Assembly (NCBI GenBank): GCA_023259375.1
Contig: JAHFQC010000007.1
Coordinates: 100,043-133,993 of the forward strand
Reading direction: 5' to 3'
From: Alphaproteobacteria bacterium
GTDB taxonomy: Bacteria; Pseudomonadota; Alphaproteobacteria; Micropepsales; Micropepsaceae
DNA length: 33,951 nucleotides
Part shown: one piece after another, positions 24,508 to 33,100 of the stretch
Layout of the letters: each line of letters opens with the position of its first letter
How positions within the stretch are numbered: position 1 is the stretch's first letter
Position numbers and translations under genes: made by a program
Notes under the pieces: model-generated
Database searches by the model: none
What the model was told of the DNA's origin: nothing
Seen by the model: the letters and a program-made list of their open reading frames with translations, nothing else

Positions 24508-25344
24508 TCAACGCCATCCTTCCATCCGCGAAAATTCTGTGGTTGCGGCGAGCGCTGGCCAGCGTGCTGCCCAGCAGCAGCCGTGGTCCTGGCCCTGCAC
24601 GACGGTGACGGCAACAGGGGCATCGGCGGCCATGCGTGCGACGAAGGCGCGGGCGATCCGCACATCGACGATGCGGTCGTCAGCACCCACGAAATGAAGC
24701 TGCGGTATCCTTGACAGCTTCGCGGCCTCGGTCGCCGGATCGATCGAGCCCGTAAGCGGCGTCAATCCATTCGCCTGCACCCAGGTGGCCAAGTCGAGGT
24801 TGGCGGCGACCGTCACGAGCGCGCTGACGTCACGGCGGCGTTCGGCCAGCAGCGCCGCGAGCGCTCCCCCCCCCGAATAGCCGACCAGGATCAGGCGACT
24901 TGCTGAGGCATCGGTCTTCAGGCGATCAAGCGCCGCGCTGGCGCTGTCGATCACTTCGGGCGCGTAGCGGGCGATGGTCCAGTAATCGCTGCGGCAGTTG
25001 CGCGCGCGCGCGCCATATTGGCATGGCCGCGCGAGCCAGGCTACCGCACCGCCGCCGGGGTGTTGCAGCGCCAGTCGTAGCGCAAGCGGATCGGGAGGGG
25101 TCGGGTCCATCGAGCGTCGACCACGGGTAGCATAGGCAAAGCCGTCGCCTTCGATATATACCGTAAGAACATCGGATGGATCGCGGCCTAGCCGCCGTGC
25201 CGTCGCAAGATCGAAGCTGCCGGCGGCGATTACCGCCCACTGCCAGCCACCCTTGCGGACAAGGTCTTGCGCGGCTTCGTGTGCAAAGGCGAAATCACCG
25301 CAGCAAATCGATGCGATTGCTGCCAGGATACACATGCCGCGCAT
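24508..25344 (-). CDS. Exported alpha/beta hydrolase
   Basis: This protein of about 278 residues has a signal peptide (MRGMCILAAIASICCGDFAF) and an alpha/beta-hydrolase fold. The nucleophile elbow is VGYSGGGALAALL, the acid is Asp in FVGADDRIVD and the base is His in VQGQDHGCCW, so the triad is complete. Several Cys residues suggest a periplasmic or surface setting. The frame is open to a GTG at 25413, but the signal peptide argues for the ATG at 25344; neither start has a clear ribosome site. The substrate cannot be told. It ends three bases before the hldE remnant begins on the same strand and is bordered on the other side by a broken insertion sequence. Confidence 0.75.
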   Translation of the reverse strand: MRGMCILAAIASICCGDFAFAHEAAQDLVRKGGWQWAVIAAGSFDLATARRLGRDPSDVLTVYIEGDGFAYATRGRRSMDPTPPDPLALRLALQHPGGGAVAWLARPCQYGARARNCRSDYWTIARYAPEVIDSASAALDRLKTDASASRLILVGYSGGGALAALLAERRRDVSALVTVAANLDLATWVQANGLTPLTGSIDPATEAAKLSRIPQLHFVGADDRIVDVRIARAFVARMAADAPVAVTVVQGQDHGCCWAARWPALAATTEFSRMEGWR

Positions 25345-25459
25345 CACGGCGTAGATGTCGGCCGCACGATCATCGATTGCCTCCCCCCATTCTCTCGATA
25401 GAGAGCGCATCACTATTGTTTAACCAGGGCATAGCTACTTATACAACAAACTGGCCTCG

Positions 25460-26190
25460 AGCGGCTCGATGCATTTCTCGTGCATGAGTCAGTTGAGTAT
25501 TTCGCCGCTGCCGTAGGCCGAGTCCGCCGCCAGCCGCTCCGGATAAAGGCCGAACCGCACGTCCACGATGAGCGATACCTGAAGATCGATGACGTAGTTG
25601 GTGCGGTAGGCAAAGAAGGCATGGCCCTTGTAGGCACCAGTCCATTGCGCCCGCCGGATCGGACGTGGCGATAAACTTCGGTGTCACCGCACTCGCCGAG
25701 CCCCAGGCCGCATCATCCAGCGTGTCGAGATATTCCTGTATCGCGCGCTGGGTCTTCGCCAATTCGGGCCAGTCCGTTTCCGCCGAACCTTCGACCGAGC
25801 GCTGCTTGTTGGTGTCCGTCGCGATGAGGCTGGCGTCGGTTGCAAAGCCTTCGCCGCCGACCAGGCGCTCCTTAATCATCCCGCGGACCACCGTCTCGAA
25901 CAGGTGCCGCAGCAAATCGCTGTCGGGGAACCACCCGTGCCAGTTCTTCGAGAAGGTCGAATGGTCGGGCACCGCACCCTCCAATCCCAACCGGCAGAAC
26001 CAGCGATAGGCCAAGTTCAGGTGCGCGTCCTCGCACAGCCGCCGCTCCGAGCGGATGCCTCAGCAATAGCCAACGAGCAGCATGCGGATCAGAAGTTCGG
26101 GATCGATCGAGAGCCGCCCCGTGTGACTGTGAAACAGCGTCAACTTGGCCCTGATCTTTTCCAACTCGACAAGGTGATGACGTACTGATG
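25460..26190 (-). pseudogene. Broken IS1182-type (IS5-like) transposase
   Basis: The minus strand encodes recognisable transposase pieces: FHSHTGRLSIDPELLIRMLL, then a stop (TGA at the place of the Tyr in the expected GYCYG), IRSERRLCED, LNLAYRWFCRLGLEGAVPDH and STFSKN. Further on is the DDE-domain start (FATDASLIATDTNKQRS). A frame change near 25650 follows, and the other frame continues with GAYKGHAFFAYRTNYVID and ERLAADSAYGSGEILNWLM. Homology stops near 25460, so the end of the catalytic domain is missing. No terminal repeats were found. It is a dead remnant marking past insertion and deletion. Confidence 0.8.
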
Positions 26191-26206
26191 GCCGTTCGCG
26201 GCGAGA

Positions 26207-26510
26207 TTATTCGAATTCGATAAGCAGATCCTGATAAATCCGCTCTATAGAAGCAGTCTCCTCATCGCTTAACTGCGCAAACTCCTTCGTGCGGACGCGC
26301 TGCGAGAAGTGTCCGCGATTTTGCCGAAGAAACCCCATCATGAGATCGAATGTGGTATCCGGCATTTCGACAAATGCCTCGATCTGCCGTCGCGCTTGAT
26401 CATAACGGCGGAGATAGTCGATCTCGCGCGGCAGTGTGCTGCGGATTGTTTCCACCACACTTTCAGCGAGGAACTCGGCCTGCCCGGTCGCATCAAAAAA
26501 CCGATAGAGA
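26207..26510 (-). pseudogene. C-terminal fragment of a Fic-family protein
   Basis: About 100 residues match the end of Fic-domain proteins: FDATGQAEFLAESV, LPREIDYLRRYDQARRQIE, MPDTTFDLMMGFLRQNRG, then FAQLSDEETASIERIY. The catalytic HxFx(D/E)GN motif would lie upstream and is absent, because the sequence turns into an unrelated gene on the other strand at about 26510. Fic proteins transfer AMP or similar groups to target proteins; this piece cannot. The frame stays open a little further upstream, but those codons are antisense to the XRE gene. Family assignment is from recall of the C-terminal pattern. Confidence 0.55.
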
Positions 26511-26894
26511 TCGCGGGTCAGTTTCCGTACACGGCTCGGACTGTCGCAGACGGATCTGGCGGCCAAACTGGGCATATCCTTTCAACAGGTCCAGAAATAC
26601 GAAAAAGGCACGAACAGAATTGGGGCTGGCCGACTATTTCAGCTTGCAACGATATTTATTGTTCCTGTCGGAGCGCTATTTCCGGAAAGGGACACCTCGC
26701 CCACCCAAACTGCCGAGTATGAAGCGACAGCAAAAGCCTTTTCCGAAATTCTGCTGACCGCAGATGGCCGACGCCTCTGCCTTGCATTCCGAAAAGTCGA
26801 AGACCGCCAAGTCCGCAAGAGGATCATCAACCTGATCGAATCCCTTTCTGACCATCCCGATGGCCCTCCCCTTGAAGTTGGACCAGAGAATTAG
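26508..26894 (+). pseudogene. XRE-family helix-turn-helix regulator lacking its N-terminus
   Basis: The plus-strand frame from the TAG at 26505 to the stop at 26892-26894 reads RTRLGLSQTDLAAKLGIS, FQQVQKYEKGTNR and IGAGRLFQLATIFIVPVGALF. This is the HTH_3 fold seen in many rhizobial-type regulators, followed by an acidic C-terminus ending LEVGPEN. No ATG, GTG or TTG precedes the helix-turn-helix; the first helix of about 15-20 residues is lost at the junction with the Fic fragment. It is therefore a 5'-truncated gene unless another start is used. Confidence 0.75.
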
Positions 26895-27211
26895 CCAATT
26901 TCGGTACTTGCCAATTTCTGACGTAGCCAGAATTCATCAAGCGGCAGTGTCGCTCCGCTCCTTGCCGGCCACGCACCCAAGAAAGAGCTGGCCTCGGAAT
27001 TTTGAACAGACCGCCACGGGCTCGTTACCTTTGTGAAGGAGACCATATAGATAGAGAACGGCAGATAGGCAGCGCGCGGTATATCCGTGACGCCTGCACG
27101 CGGCGTCGCTGCGCATAAACACAAAGAAGTCGGGTGTTCGGCATAGCACTCGAAACCGCATTTGATACGTTTTTATAACAGTCTGTAGTGAACAAATGCG
27201 CTAACCTAGTA
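26895..27211. other. Intergenic stretch without recognisable features
   Basis: These 317 bases between the XRE remnant and the truncated TetR gene hold only short frames with no family likeness. The part near 27160-27240 is more AT-rich than its surroundings. No RNA gene, inverted repeat or promoter was identified. Confidence 0.5.
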
Positions 27212-27472
27212 CTAGCGGTTTCCGTCATTTTCTGCGAATTGGCTTTGGCTCTGATGCGCGACAACACCAACTTGGCGCAGAGCATCCAACAACTGCTGCT
27301 TGCTGCGGTAATAGAGATAGACCGTCCCTTTGGCGACCCCGGCGCGCGCGGCAACCGCGGCAACCCGCAGCCCGCTATGGCCTTTCTGGGATATCTCCTC
27401 CGCCGCCGCGACGAGGATTTGGTCGGGACGCGCGTCCTTGCGGCGCTGCCAGTGTTTTCCGTTCGAACTCAT
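27212..27472 (-). CDS. Short TetR-type regulator (DNA-binding domain only)
   Basis: The 86-residue product contains a complete TetR helix-turn-helix: ILVAAAEEISQKGHSGLRVA, then VAARAGVAKGTVYLYYRSKQ and QLLDAL. It stops at residue 86, whereas TetR proteins are about 190-210 residues long, so the ligand and dimerisation domain is missing. The ATG overlaps the RND stop as ATGA, so it is the last gene of the efflux operon. It may be a truncated pseudogene whose 3' part was removed by the rearrangement at 26.5-27.2 kb, or be broken by a frameshift after LLDAL; I could not find the C-terminal half in any frame. Confidence 0.75.
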   Translation of the reverse strand: MSSNGKHWQRRKDARPDQILVAAAEEISQKGHSGLRVAAVAARAGVAKGTVYLYYRSKQQLLDALRQVGVVAHQSQSQFAENDGNR

Positions 27473-30400
27473 ACTGCTTCTCCAGTGAGACGTGACAGGC
27501 CATTCCACCGGAATGCCACGAGATAGAGGGATGGAACCAAAACCAACGTCACCAAAGTGCCGAGCGCCAAGCCGCCGATCATGGTGGCCGCCAGCGGGCG
27601 CCACAGCGGGCCGCCGAACGCGAACAGCGGCACCAGACCCAGCACGCAGGTCAGCATCGTCATCACGATGGGCCGCAGCCGGAGCACGGCGGCATCGGCA
27701 ATCGCCTGCGCCAGGGGCTTGTTCTGATTGTACTCGAACTGGATGCGTTCGAGCAGCAGCACGGCATTGTTCACGATGATGCCGCCGAGCGCCAGAAGGC
27801 CGAGCGTTGCGGAGAAGCTCACCGGCTGGCCGGTCAGCCACAATCCGGCGCAAGCACCAATCACGACGAACGGGATCGACACCAGAATGATGAGTGTCTT
27901 GCGGAACGAACGGAACTGCCAAAGAAACAGCCCCGCCATGCCAAGCACGGCCAGCGGCAGATAATCCTGCAGCCCTTGATTGGCTTCGACACTGTCAGCA
28001 AGTTCGCCACCATACTCAACAACGGTGTCTTTCGGCAGACCGAGCTTGGCGATCGCCGGCTGCATGCGGTCGACAACGTCTTGCGCCGTCAGACCGGAAC
28101 CGAAGGCGGAGACCTCCACACTCGGGAACATGTCGCGGCGATTGAGAACGGCAGTCTGATCGGCCAAACGCAGGGCCGCGACATCACCCAGGCGCGCGGT
28201 CGCGCTGACCGGCAAGTGACTGAGGCGCTCGGGCGAAAAGCGTTCGCTGCCGGGCGCGCGCACGATCACCGGAACCATCGCGTTGCCTTGGCGCAGGACC
28301 GTCGCAGGTATCCCGGCATAGGCGGCATCGAGCGCACCGGCGATATCGGCATTGCTGACCTGCGCTTGCGCCGCCCGCGGGGCATCGATGTCCACCGTGA
28401 GCTTCGGCGACGAGCCTTCCAGCGTAGTCGAAACGGTGTGAACCTTGTGATCGCGCCGCAGCGCTTCCATCAGCGTGCGCGAGGCGTCGGCCAGCACCGT
28501 GCGATCCGGCCCGACCAAGCGGAACACGGCCTTGCCGACTTCCGACGCTCCGAGCGAGAAACGCTTCGGCTCGAACTTGGCCATCGGATAGAGCCGGCTG
28601 AGTTCGGCACGAATGTGCTCCACGGCAGCCTCGCGATCGGCATCGGCGGAAAGATTGATCACCGCATAAGCGCGATTGGCAGCCGGTGCGGGCGGATTGA
28701 GACCGAGGATGAAGCGCGGTCCGCCATCGCCGACATAGATCGCGTTGCCGGTCAGTTCCGGGAACAGCTTCTGGTCGGCGAGCGTGCGGGAAACCTTGGC
28801 GGCAATGTCGGCGGTCTGGCGCGTCGACGTGCCGGGATCGAGTTCGACCGACATCTGCAACTGCGCCCGCTCCGACGACGACAGCAATTCCTGCGGCAAC
28901 AGACCATACAACACGACCGACACGGCCAGCGTTGCCGCCATCGTTCCGATCACGAGGAAGGGATGACGCAGCGCCGCCTGCACCCGTCCGGCATACCAGG
29001 TGCGCAGTCGCGCCATCATCGCCTCGCCGCCGTGGTGGGTGCCACCGGCGGGCTGCAGCTTGGCGAGCAGCGGCGTGAAGGTCAGCGCCAAGAGTAGCGA
29101 CAGCAGCAGCGTGATCGCCACGACAAAGCCGAGGCTGCGCATGTATTCGGCAGTGCTGTTCTGGCCCGACACCAGCGGCACGAAGGACAGAATGATCGCG
29201 CAAGTCGACGTCAACAGCGGCGCCGCCATGCCCTGCCCCGCGGCCACCGCCGCATCATGACGCGCCTCACCACCGGCAACGCGGCGCTGGAAATCCTCGA
29301 CCACCACGATCGCATTGTCGACGAAAAGGCCGAGCGAAATGATGATCGCGGCGATCGACACCTGATGCAGTTCGATGCCGAACGCCCGCATGAGCGCCAG
29401 CGCGCCCAGCACGGTCACGGGCACGATCAAGCCCGTCACCAACCCGGCGCGCCAGCCGAGAAAGCCGACCACCACGGCGAGTACGATCACCACGGTCTCG
29501 AGAAAGACGCGGCCGACTTCGCCAAGCTGGGTGGCGACCACGATCGATTGGTCCGTCACGCTCGATAGATGCATGCCAACCGGAAGTTCCTTCTCGATGT
29601 CGCTGAGGCGCGTATTCAGCCGATCGGCAAAGTCGCCGACATTGAGGCCCGGCAGCATCGACACGCCCAACACGACCGCGGGCTCGCCGTTGAACAGCAC
29701 CGCACTCATCGGCGGGTCTTCCGCCCGCTGAACGATCTTGCCGAGAGCCGATAGCGGCAGCGTGCCACTGTTGGGGGTTACAATCGGAACCGCAGCCAAA
29801 TCGACCACACTCGGCAGATCGCCGCTCGGTGCCAGCGCCAGCGATTTGCCTTGCACCTCGATCTCGCCGGCAGAGGTCAAGACGTTGCGGGCGCGCAACG
29901 CTTGCGCAATCACTTGCGGCGTTACGCCCGCGGCCGCCAAACGATCGGGCGAGAGCTCGACATACACGCGATCCTCGCGCACGCCATAAAGCGCAATCGC
30001 CTGTACCCCCGACACACCTTGCAGCCGTTCGCGCGCTTTCTTGGCCCAGTCCTGCAATTGCCCAGCGGAATAATTCGGCCCGGTCAAAGCCAGACTGCGC
30101 ACGGCGACACGGCCGTATTCGTCGTTGACGAGCGGCGGCGTCACGCCTTCGGGCAACGCGGCTTGCGCCACCTTGGCCTTCACCTGCTGCCAGATGACCG
30201 GAAGTCTTTCCGGCGCCGTGTTGCCGCGCAAGTTCACGTAGAGAAGCGTGAAGCCGGGACGAATGATGGTGTCGATGTGCTCGACTTCGGGAATTTCGCG
30301 GATCACCTCTTCCAAGGGGTGGGCGACCAGCGCTTCCTGGCGCTCCGGCGATGCGCCGGGCCAGAACGCTTGCACCGTGGCGGTGCGAACGGGAACCGTC

Positions 30401-30513
30401 GGCTCTTCCGTCGACGGAAATCCGAACAGAACGCCGATGCCGGCGAGAACCAGAGCGAACGCAGCCGCCAGCGTGAAGCGGGAGCGATCCAGGGCCGTTG
30501 CAGTGATCGACAT
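27469..30513 (-). CDS. RND-family efflux pump inner-membrane transporter
   Basis: This 1,014-residue protein is a proton-driven RND transporter that exports drugs, detergents or similar compounds through a three-part complex. It has the N-terminal TM1 (FTLAAAFALVLAGIGVLFGF), two large periplasmic loops, and two six-helix bundles starting near residues 335 and 855. The proton-relay helix reads ISLGLFVDNAIVVVEDF, so the first of the usual two Asp residues is kept and the second is Asn, as in some pumps of the TriC-like group. LATLGLLALGGIIVNNAVLLLE-type sequence marks TM10. It follows the adaptor gene by nine bases. No outer-membrane channel gene is in the window, so the pump must borrow one. 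Substrate unknown. Confidence 0.93.
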   Translation of the reverse strand: MSITATALDRSRFTLAAAFALVLAGIGVLFGFPSTEEPTVPVRTATVQAFWPGASPERQEALVAHPLEEVIREIPEVEHIDTIIRPGFTLLYVNLRGNTAPERLPVIWQQVKAKVAQAALPEGVTPPLVNDEYGRVAVRSLALTGPNYSAGQLQDWAKKARERLQGVSGVQAIALYGVREDRVYVELSPDRLAAAGVTPQVIAQALRARNVLTSAGEIEVQGKSLALAPSGDLPSVVDLAAVPIVTPNSGTLPLSALGKIVQRAEDPPMSAVLFNGEPAVVLGVSMLPGLNVGDFADRLNTRLSDIEKELPVGMHLSSVTDQSIVVATQLGEVGRVFLETVVIVLAVVVGFLGWRAGLVTGLIVPVTVLGALALMRAFGIELHQVSIAAIIISLGLFVDNAIVVVEDFQRRVAGGEARHDAAVAAGQGMAAPLLTSTCAIILSFVPLVSGQNSTAEYMRSLGFVVAITLLLSLLLALTFTPLLAKLQPAGGTHHGGEAMMARLRTWYAGRVQAALRHPFLVIGTMAATLAVSVVLYGLLPQELLSSSERAQLQMSVELDPGTSTRQTADIAAKVSRTLADQKLFPELTGNAIYVGDGGPRFILGLNPPAPAANRAYAVINLSADADREAAVEHIRAELSRLYPMAKFEPKRFSLGASEVGKAVFRLVGPDRTVLADASRTLMEALRRDHKVHTVSTTLEGSSPKLTVDIDAPRAAQAQVSNADIAGALDAAYAGIPATVLRQGNAMVPVIVRAPGSERFSPERLSHLPVSATARLGDVAALRLADQTAVLNRRDMFPSVEVSAFGSGLTAQDVVDRMQPAIAKLGLPKDTVVEYGGELADSVEANQGLQDYLPLAVLGMAGLFLWQFRSFRKTLIILVSIPFVVIGACAGLWLTGQPVSFSATLGLLALGGIIVNNAVLLLERIQFEYNQNKPLAQAIADAAVLRLRPIVMTMLTCVLGLVPLFAFGGPLWRPLAATMIGGLALGTLVTLVLVPSLYLVAFRWNGLSRLTGEAV

Positions 30514-30522
30514 GATGGGCTC

Positions 30523-31590
30523 TCAGCGTGCGGTCGCGACAGGCTTCACAGCCATGCCCGCGGTGAGGAACGACGTCCCCGCCGCCACAACGCGATCGCC
30601 GGGCTTGACCGCGCCATCAACCAGAGCGCCCGCCGAACCGATGGCCCGCAGCGACACCGACACGCGCTTCAGCCGATCGCCGGACGTAACCACAAACACG
30701 GCCTTCTGTGCACCAGCAGGCGCGACAACGGCGGTTGCGGGAACAAGCGCGCCGGCCAGCTTGGCGCGATCGGGGGCCAGAACGATTTCGACCACACTAC
30801 CCGGCGCAAAATCGCCACTGACGATCTGAACGCGGATATCCCGGCTGCTGTTAGCGGAAAGGCGCTCGCCGATTTCGGTAACGACGCCGCGGCCTTCGCC
30901 GCCCGCAAGCCGCACGCGCAATTGCGCACCCGGATGCTGCATTGCGACGGCCGCGGCCGGAGCCGAGGCCACCACTTCGCGCGGACCTTGGCCATCGACT
31001 TCGAACATAACCGTGCCGGGCGGCGCCGTATCGGACAACCGCACCGGGCGCGATGCGACGACGCCGTCGATCGGCGAACGCACCTGGGTCAAATCGAGAT
31101 CGCGCTGAGCCAGCGCTGCGAGATCGCGCGCCGAAGCCGCCGCCTTCTCCGTCGACCGCGCATCGGCTTGCGCCGCATCGAAGGCGCTTTGCGAAATCGC
31201 CGCGGCCCGCATCAACGAGTCCATACGTTTGAAATTGTGGCGCCGCTCATCGGCCACCGCGAAGAGACGTGTGGCATCGGCGGTCGCGGAGGCGAGCTTC
31301 AAGGTCTCGGCGCGGTTTTCAAACACCGCCAGCACCTGACCGGCACGAACATGGGCGCCGACATCGACCAGCAGCTTTTCCACCCGGCCGCCGTTCTGCG
31401 CCGCAACGGCGTGCAACGCAGTGGACCGAACCACACCGATAGCAACGCCGGCGGGATCCTCGGGCGGGCGGGCGGCGACGACGAGAACCGTCTTTGCGGG
31501 TTCCGGTTCCGGCCTGGAACAACCAGTCAAAAACAGCGCCAGAGCCGCCACCGGCACTATGCAGAAATAAAAAAGTGAGCGCTCGCTCAT
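30523..31590 (-). CDS. RND efflux periplasmic adaptor (membrane-fusion) lipoprotein
   Basis: This 355-residue protein links the RND pump to an outer-membrane channel. A signal peptide ends in the lipobox LTGC (Cys24), so it is lipid-anchored in the inner membrane. A lipoyl half-motif (GRVEKLLVDVGAHVRAGQVL), a helical hairpin (about residues 95-160) and the second lipoyl half (VRSPIDGVVASRPV) follow, then the beta-barrel and membrane-proximal domains. The ATG at 31590 has GGAG six bases upstream. The gene lies 43 bases after the TetR stop and nine bases before the RND gene, in one operon. Confidence 0.92.
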   Translation of the reverse strand: MSERSLFYFCIVPVAALALFLTGCSRPEPEPAKTVLVVAARPPEDPAGVAIGVVRSTALHAVAAQNGGRVEKLLVDVGAHVRAGQVLAVFENRAETLKLASATADATRLFAVADERRHNFKRMDSLMRAAAISQSAFDAAQADARSTEKAAASARDLAALAQRDLDLTQVRSPIDGVVASRPVRLSDTAPPGTVMFEVDGQGPREVVASAPAAAVAMQHPGAQLRVRLAGGEGRGVVTEIGERLSANSSRDIRVQIVSGDFAPGSVVEIVLAPDRAKLAGALVPATAVVAPAGAQKAVFVVTSGDRLKRVSVSLRAIGSAGALVDGAVKPGDRVVAAGTSFLTAGMAVKPVATAR

Positions 31591-31633
31591 ATATACTCCA
31601 CAAAACAGGCGGACCAGAACCGGATCGCCGGGA

Positions 31634-32266
31634 TCAGACCGGCTTCATGCCAAGATGCGAAAACAGAACTTGCACGGCTTCATGCGCGAGTTCGCGGATC
31701 GGCCGTGGACTGATCGGCAAGCGGCTCAACAGGCCGTCGGAAAGCGCCAGGATCAAGGCCGCGCATTGCGCCGGCTTTAGATCGCCACGGATTTCGCCAT
31801 TCGCCTGCGCGGCCCGCAAAATCTTTGCGAGTTGTGCGATGGTACGCTCCTCGCTCTGCTGCACCACTGTTGCGACCGCTTGGTTGCGGAAACTCTCGGC
31901 CAGAACTTCAAGCCGCAACTGCACGACGGTGTGCATCTTCGCCATGCTGATGAGGCGAACCATCGCGGCATTGAGGCCTTCGCGCAGGCTGGGCGCCTCC
32001 CCGATCAGGCCTACGATGACGAGATCGTTTTCGACTTCGGATTCCACCAGCGCAACGATCAGATCGTCCTTGGTCTCGAAGTATTGGTAGATATTGGCGA
32101 CGCTGACTCCCGCCTCCGCCGCGATCATCGCAATCGAAGAGGCATGAAAGCCCTTCTGCACGAAGCAGGCACGAGCACCGTCGAGGATCTGCTGGCGCCG
32201 GGCTGCCCGCGCCTCATCATCCCGCGGCCGCCCTAAATGTTTCTTCTGATTTGCTTCTTTCAACAT
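31634..32266 (-). CDS. TetR-family repressor of the efflux operon
   Basis: This 210-residue regulator has a TetR helix-turn-helix (ARRQQILDGARACFVQKGFH, SSIAMIAAEAGVSVANIYQY, FETKDDLIVAL) and a C-terminal ligand domain of normal length. I chose the ATG at 32266 (MLKEANQKKHLGRP) rather than a further upstream codon because a promoter and palindromic operator lie immediately before it. It is the first gene of a TetR-adaptor-RND operon on the minus strand, so it probably represses itself and the pump and is released by a pump substrate. Confidence 0.9.
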   Translation of the reverse strand: MLKEANQKKHLGRPRDDEARAARRQQILDGARACFVQKGFHASSIAMIAAEAGVSVANIYQYFETKDDLIVALVESEVENDLVIVGLIGEAPSLREGLNAAMVRLISMAKMHTVVQLRLEVLAESFRNQAVATVVQQSEERTIAQLAKILRAAQANGEIRGDLKPAQCAALILALSDGLLSRLPISPRPIRELAHEAVQVLFSHLGMKPV

Positions 32267-32272
32267 TCTAAT

Positions 32273-32301
32273 AACATAAGTGATCGATCGCTTATTGTCA
32301 A
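32273..32301 (-). promoter_or_regulatory. Promoter with overlapping TetR-type operator
   Basis: On the minus strand TTGACA (32301-32296) and TATGTT (32278-32273) are separated by 17 bases. The spacer is nearly filled by a 20-bp palindrome, ATAAGTGATCGATCGCTTAT on the plus strand (32276-32295), with one mismatched pair. A repressor bound here would cover the -35 to -10 space, as in autoregulated TetR genes. The -10 lies only seven bases before the chosen ATG, so the message would be nearly leaderless or the start lies slightly downstream. Confidence 0.75.
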
Positions 32302-32543
32302 GATAACGCGCAAAGCGACAAAACATCTTCAATTCCCCGATTGGCATAGAAACCAGAGCTGCATCCGGCGCCCTCACCGTACAAACGTCCGACTATTACC
32401 TCGCCGCGATAGAAGCATCCTAACGTGAGCGGCAAATTAGGAATTGCCGCTTAATGCTGATTGGCCTCCGCTCAGGCAATGGCCGATCTCATCGACGCGT
32501 TAGCGCGAAAAGGCTCAGGCAAGCCAGGGAGGAGCGGAAGACG
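32302..32543. other. Gap before the IS3 remnant, with one hairpin
   Basis: No gene is supported here. An 8-bp perfect stem, AGCGGCAA (32428-32435) with TTGCCGCT (32444-32451), may be a weak terminator or part of the IS left end. A ribosome site (GGAGG-like, near 32530) belongs to orfA. Confidence 0.35.
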
Positions 32544-32810
32544 ATGAAAGCCTCGAAGTTCACGGACGCCCAGAAGGCGTTCATCCTGAAGCAAGGATCT
32601 GACGGCATACCGGTGGCGGACATCTGCCGCAGGACCGGGATCAGTCAGGCGACCTATTTCAATTGGAAGAAGAAGTACGATGGGCTGTTGCCGGACGAGA
32701 TGCGCCGGCTGAAGCAGCTTGAGGATGAGAACACCAAACTGCGGAAGGTGGTTGCCGATCTGAGTTTGGACAAGGCTATGTTGCAGGACGCTCTGCGCCG
32801 AAAACTTTGA
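32544..32810 (+). CDS. IS3-family transposase OrfA
   Basis: This 88-residue protein is the DNA-binding subunit of an IS3-type element. It starts MKASKFTDAQKAFILKQGSD, has the helix-turn-helix VADICRRTGISQATYFNWKK, and ends with a leucine-zipper-like stretch (KQLEDENTKLRKVVADLSLD). The ATG at 32544 is preceded by GGAG. Its stop overlaps the orfB start as TTGA. OrfA looks intact, but the element cannot move without a complete OrfB. Confidence 0.9.
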   Translation: MKASKFTDAQKAFILKQGSDGIPVADICRRTGISQATYFNWKKKYDGLLPDEMRRLKQLEDENTKLRKVVADLSLDKAMLQDALRRKL

Positions 32811-33100
32811 AGCCTGTCTGGAAGCGCAAGCTGGTCGGCGGGATGTGTGGAGAGTGGGACGTATCCATCAGGCGGGCGTGTCGTGCGTTTCTTTGCGACA
32901 CCTCGACCTACCACTACAAATCCCGTCGGTCCGGGCAGGCTGAACTGGAATTGCGGATCAAGGAGATCTGCCAGACGCAGGTTCGCTATGGCTACCGGCG
33001 TGTGCTCGTCCTGCTGCGTCGCGACGGCTTGCCGGTCAACGTGAAGCGGGTCTATCGAATCTATCGCGAAATGGGCCTGCAATTACGGCACAGTGAGTAG
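32807..33100 (+). pseudogene. IS3-family transposase OrfB, truncated before the DDE domain
   Basis: About 93 residues of OrfB are present: VSIRRACRAFLCDTSTYHYK, then LELRIKEICQTQVRYGYRRV, LVLLRRDGLPVNVKRVYRIY and REMGLQLR. This is the HTH_21-type N-terminal region. The DDE catalytic domain of about 180 residues that should follow is missing; the sequence changes to an IS4-type remnant at about 33090 and a stop follows at 33098. No right-hand inverted repeat is present. Confidence 0.88.

Noticed and set aside
23935..24714. 259-codon plus-strand frame
   Set aside because: It runs antisense to the hldE remnant and the hydrolase end. The minus strand gives recognisable HldE segments, so this is a shadow.
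27025..27363. 112-codon minus-strand frame overlapping the short TetR
   Set aside because: I tested whether it continues the TetR C-terminal domain through a frameshift. The residues do not resemble a TetR ligand domain clearly enough to claim it.
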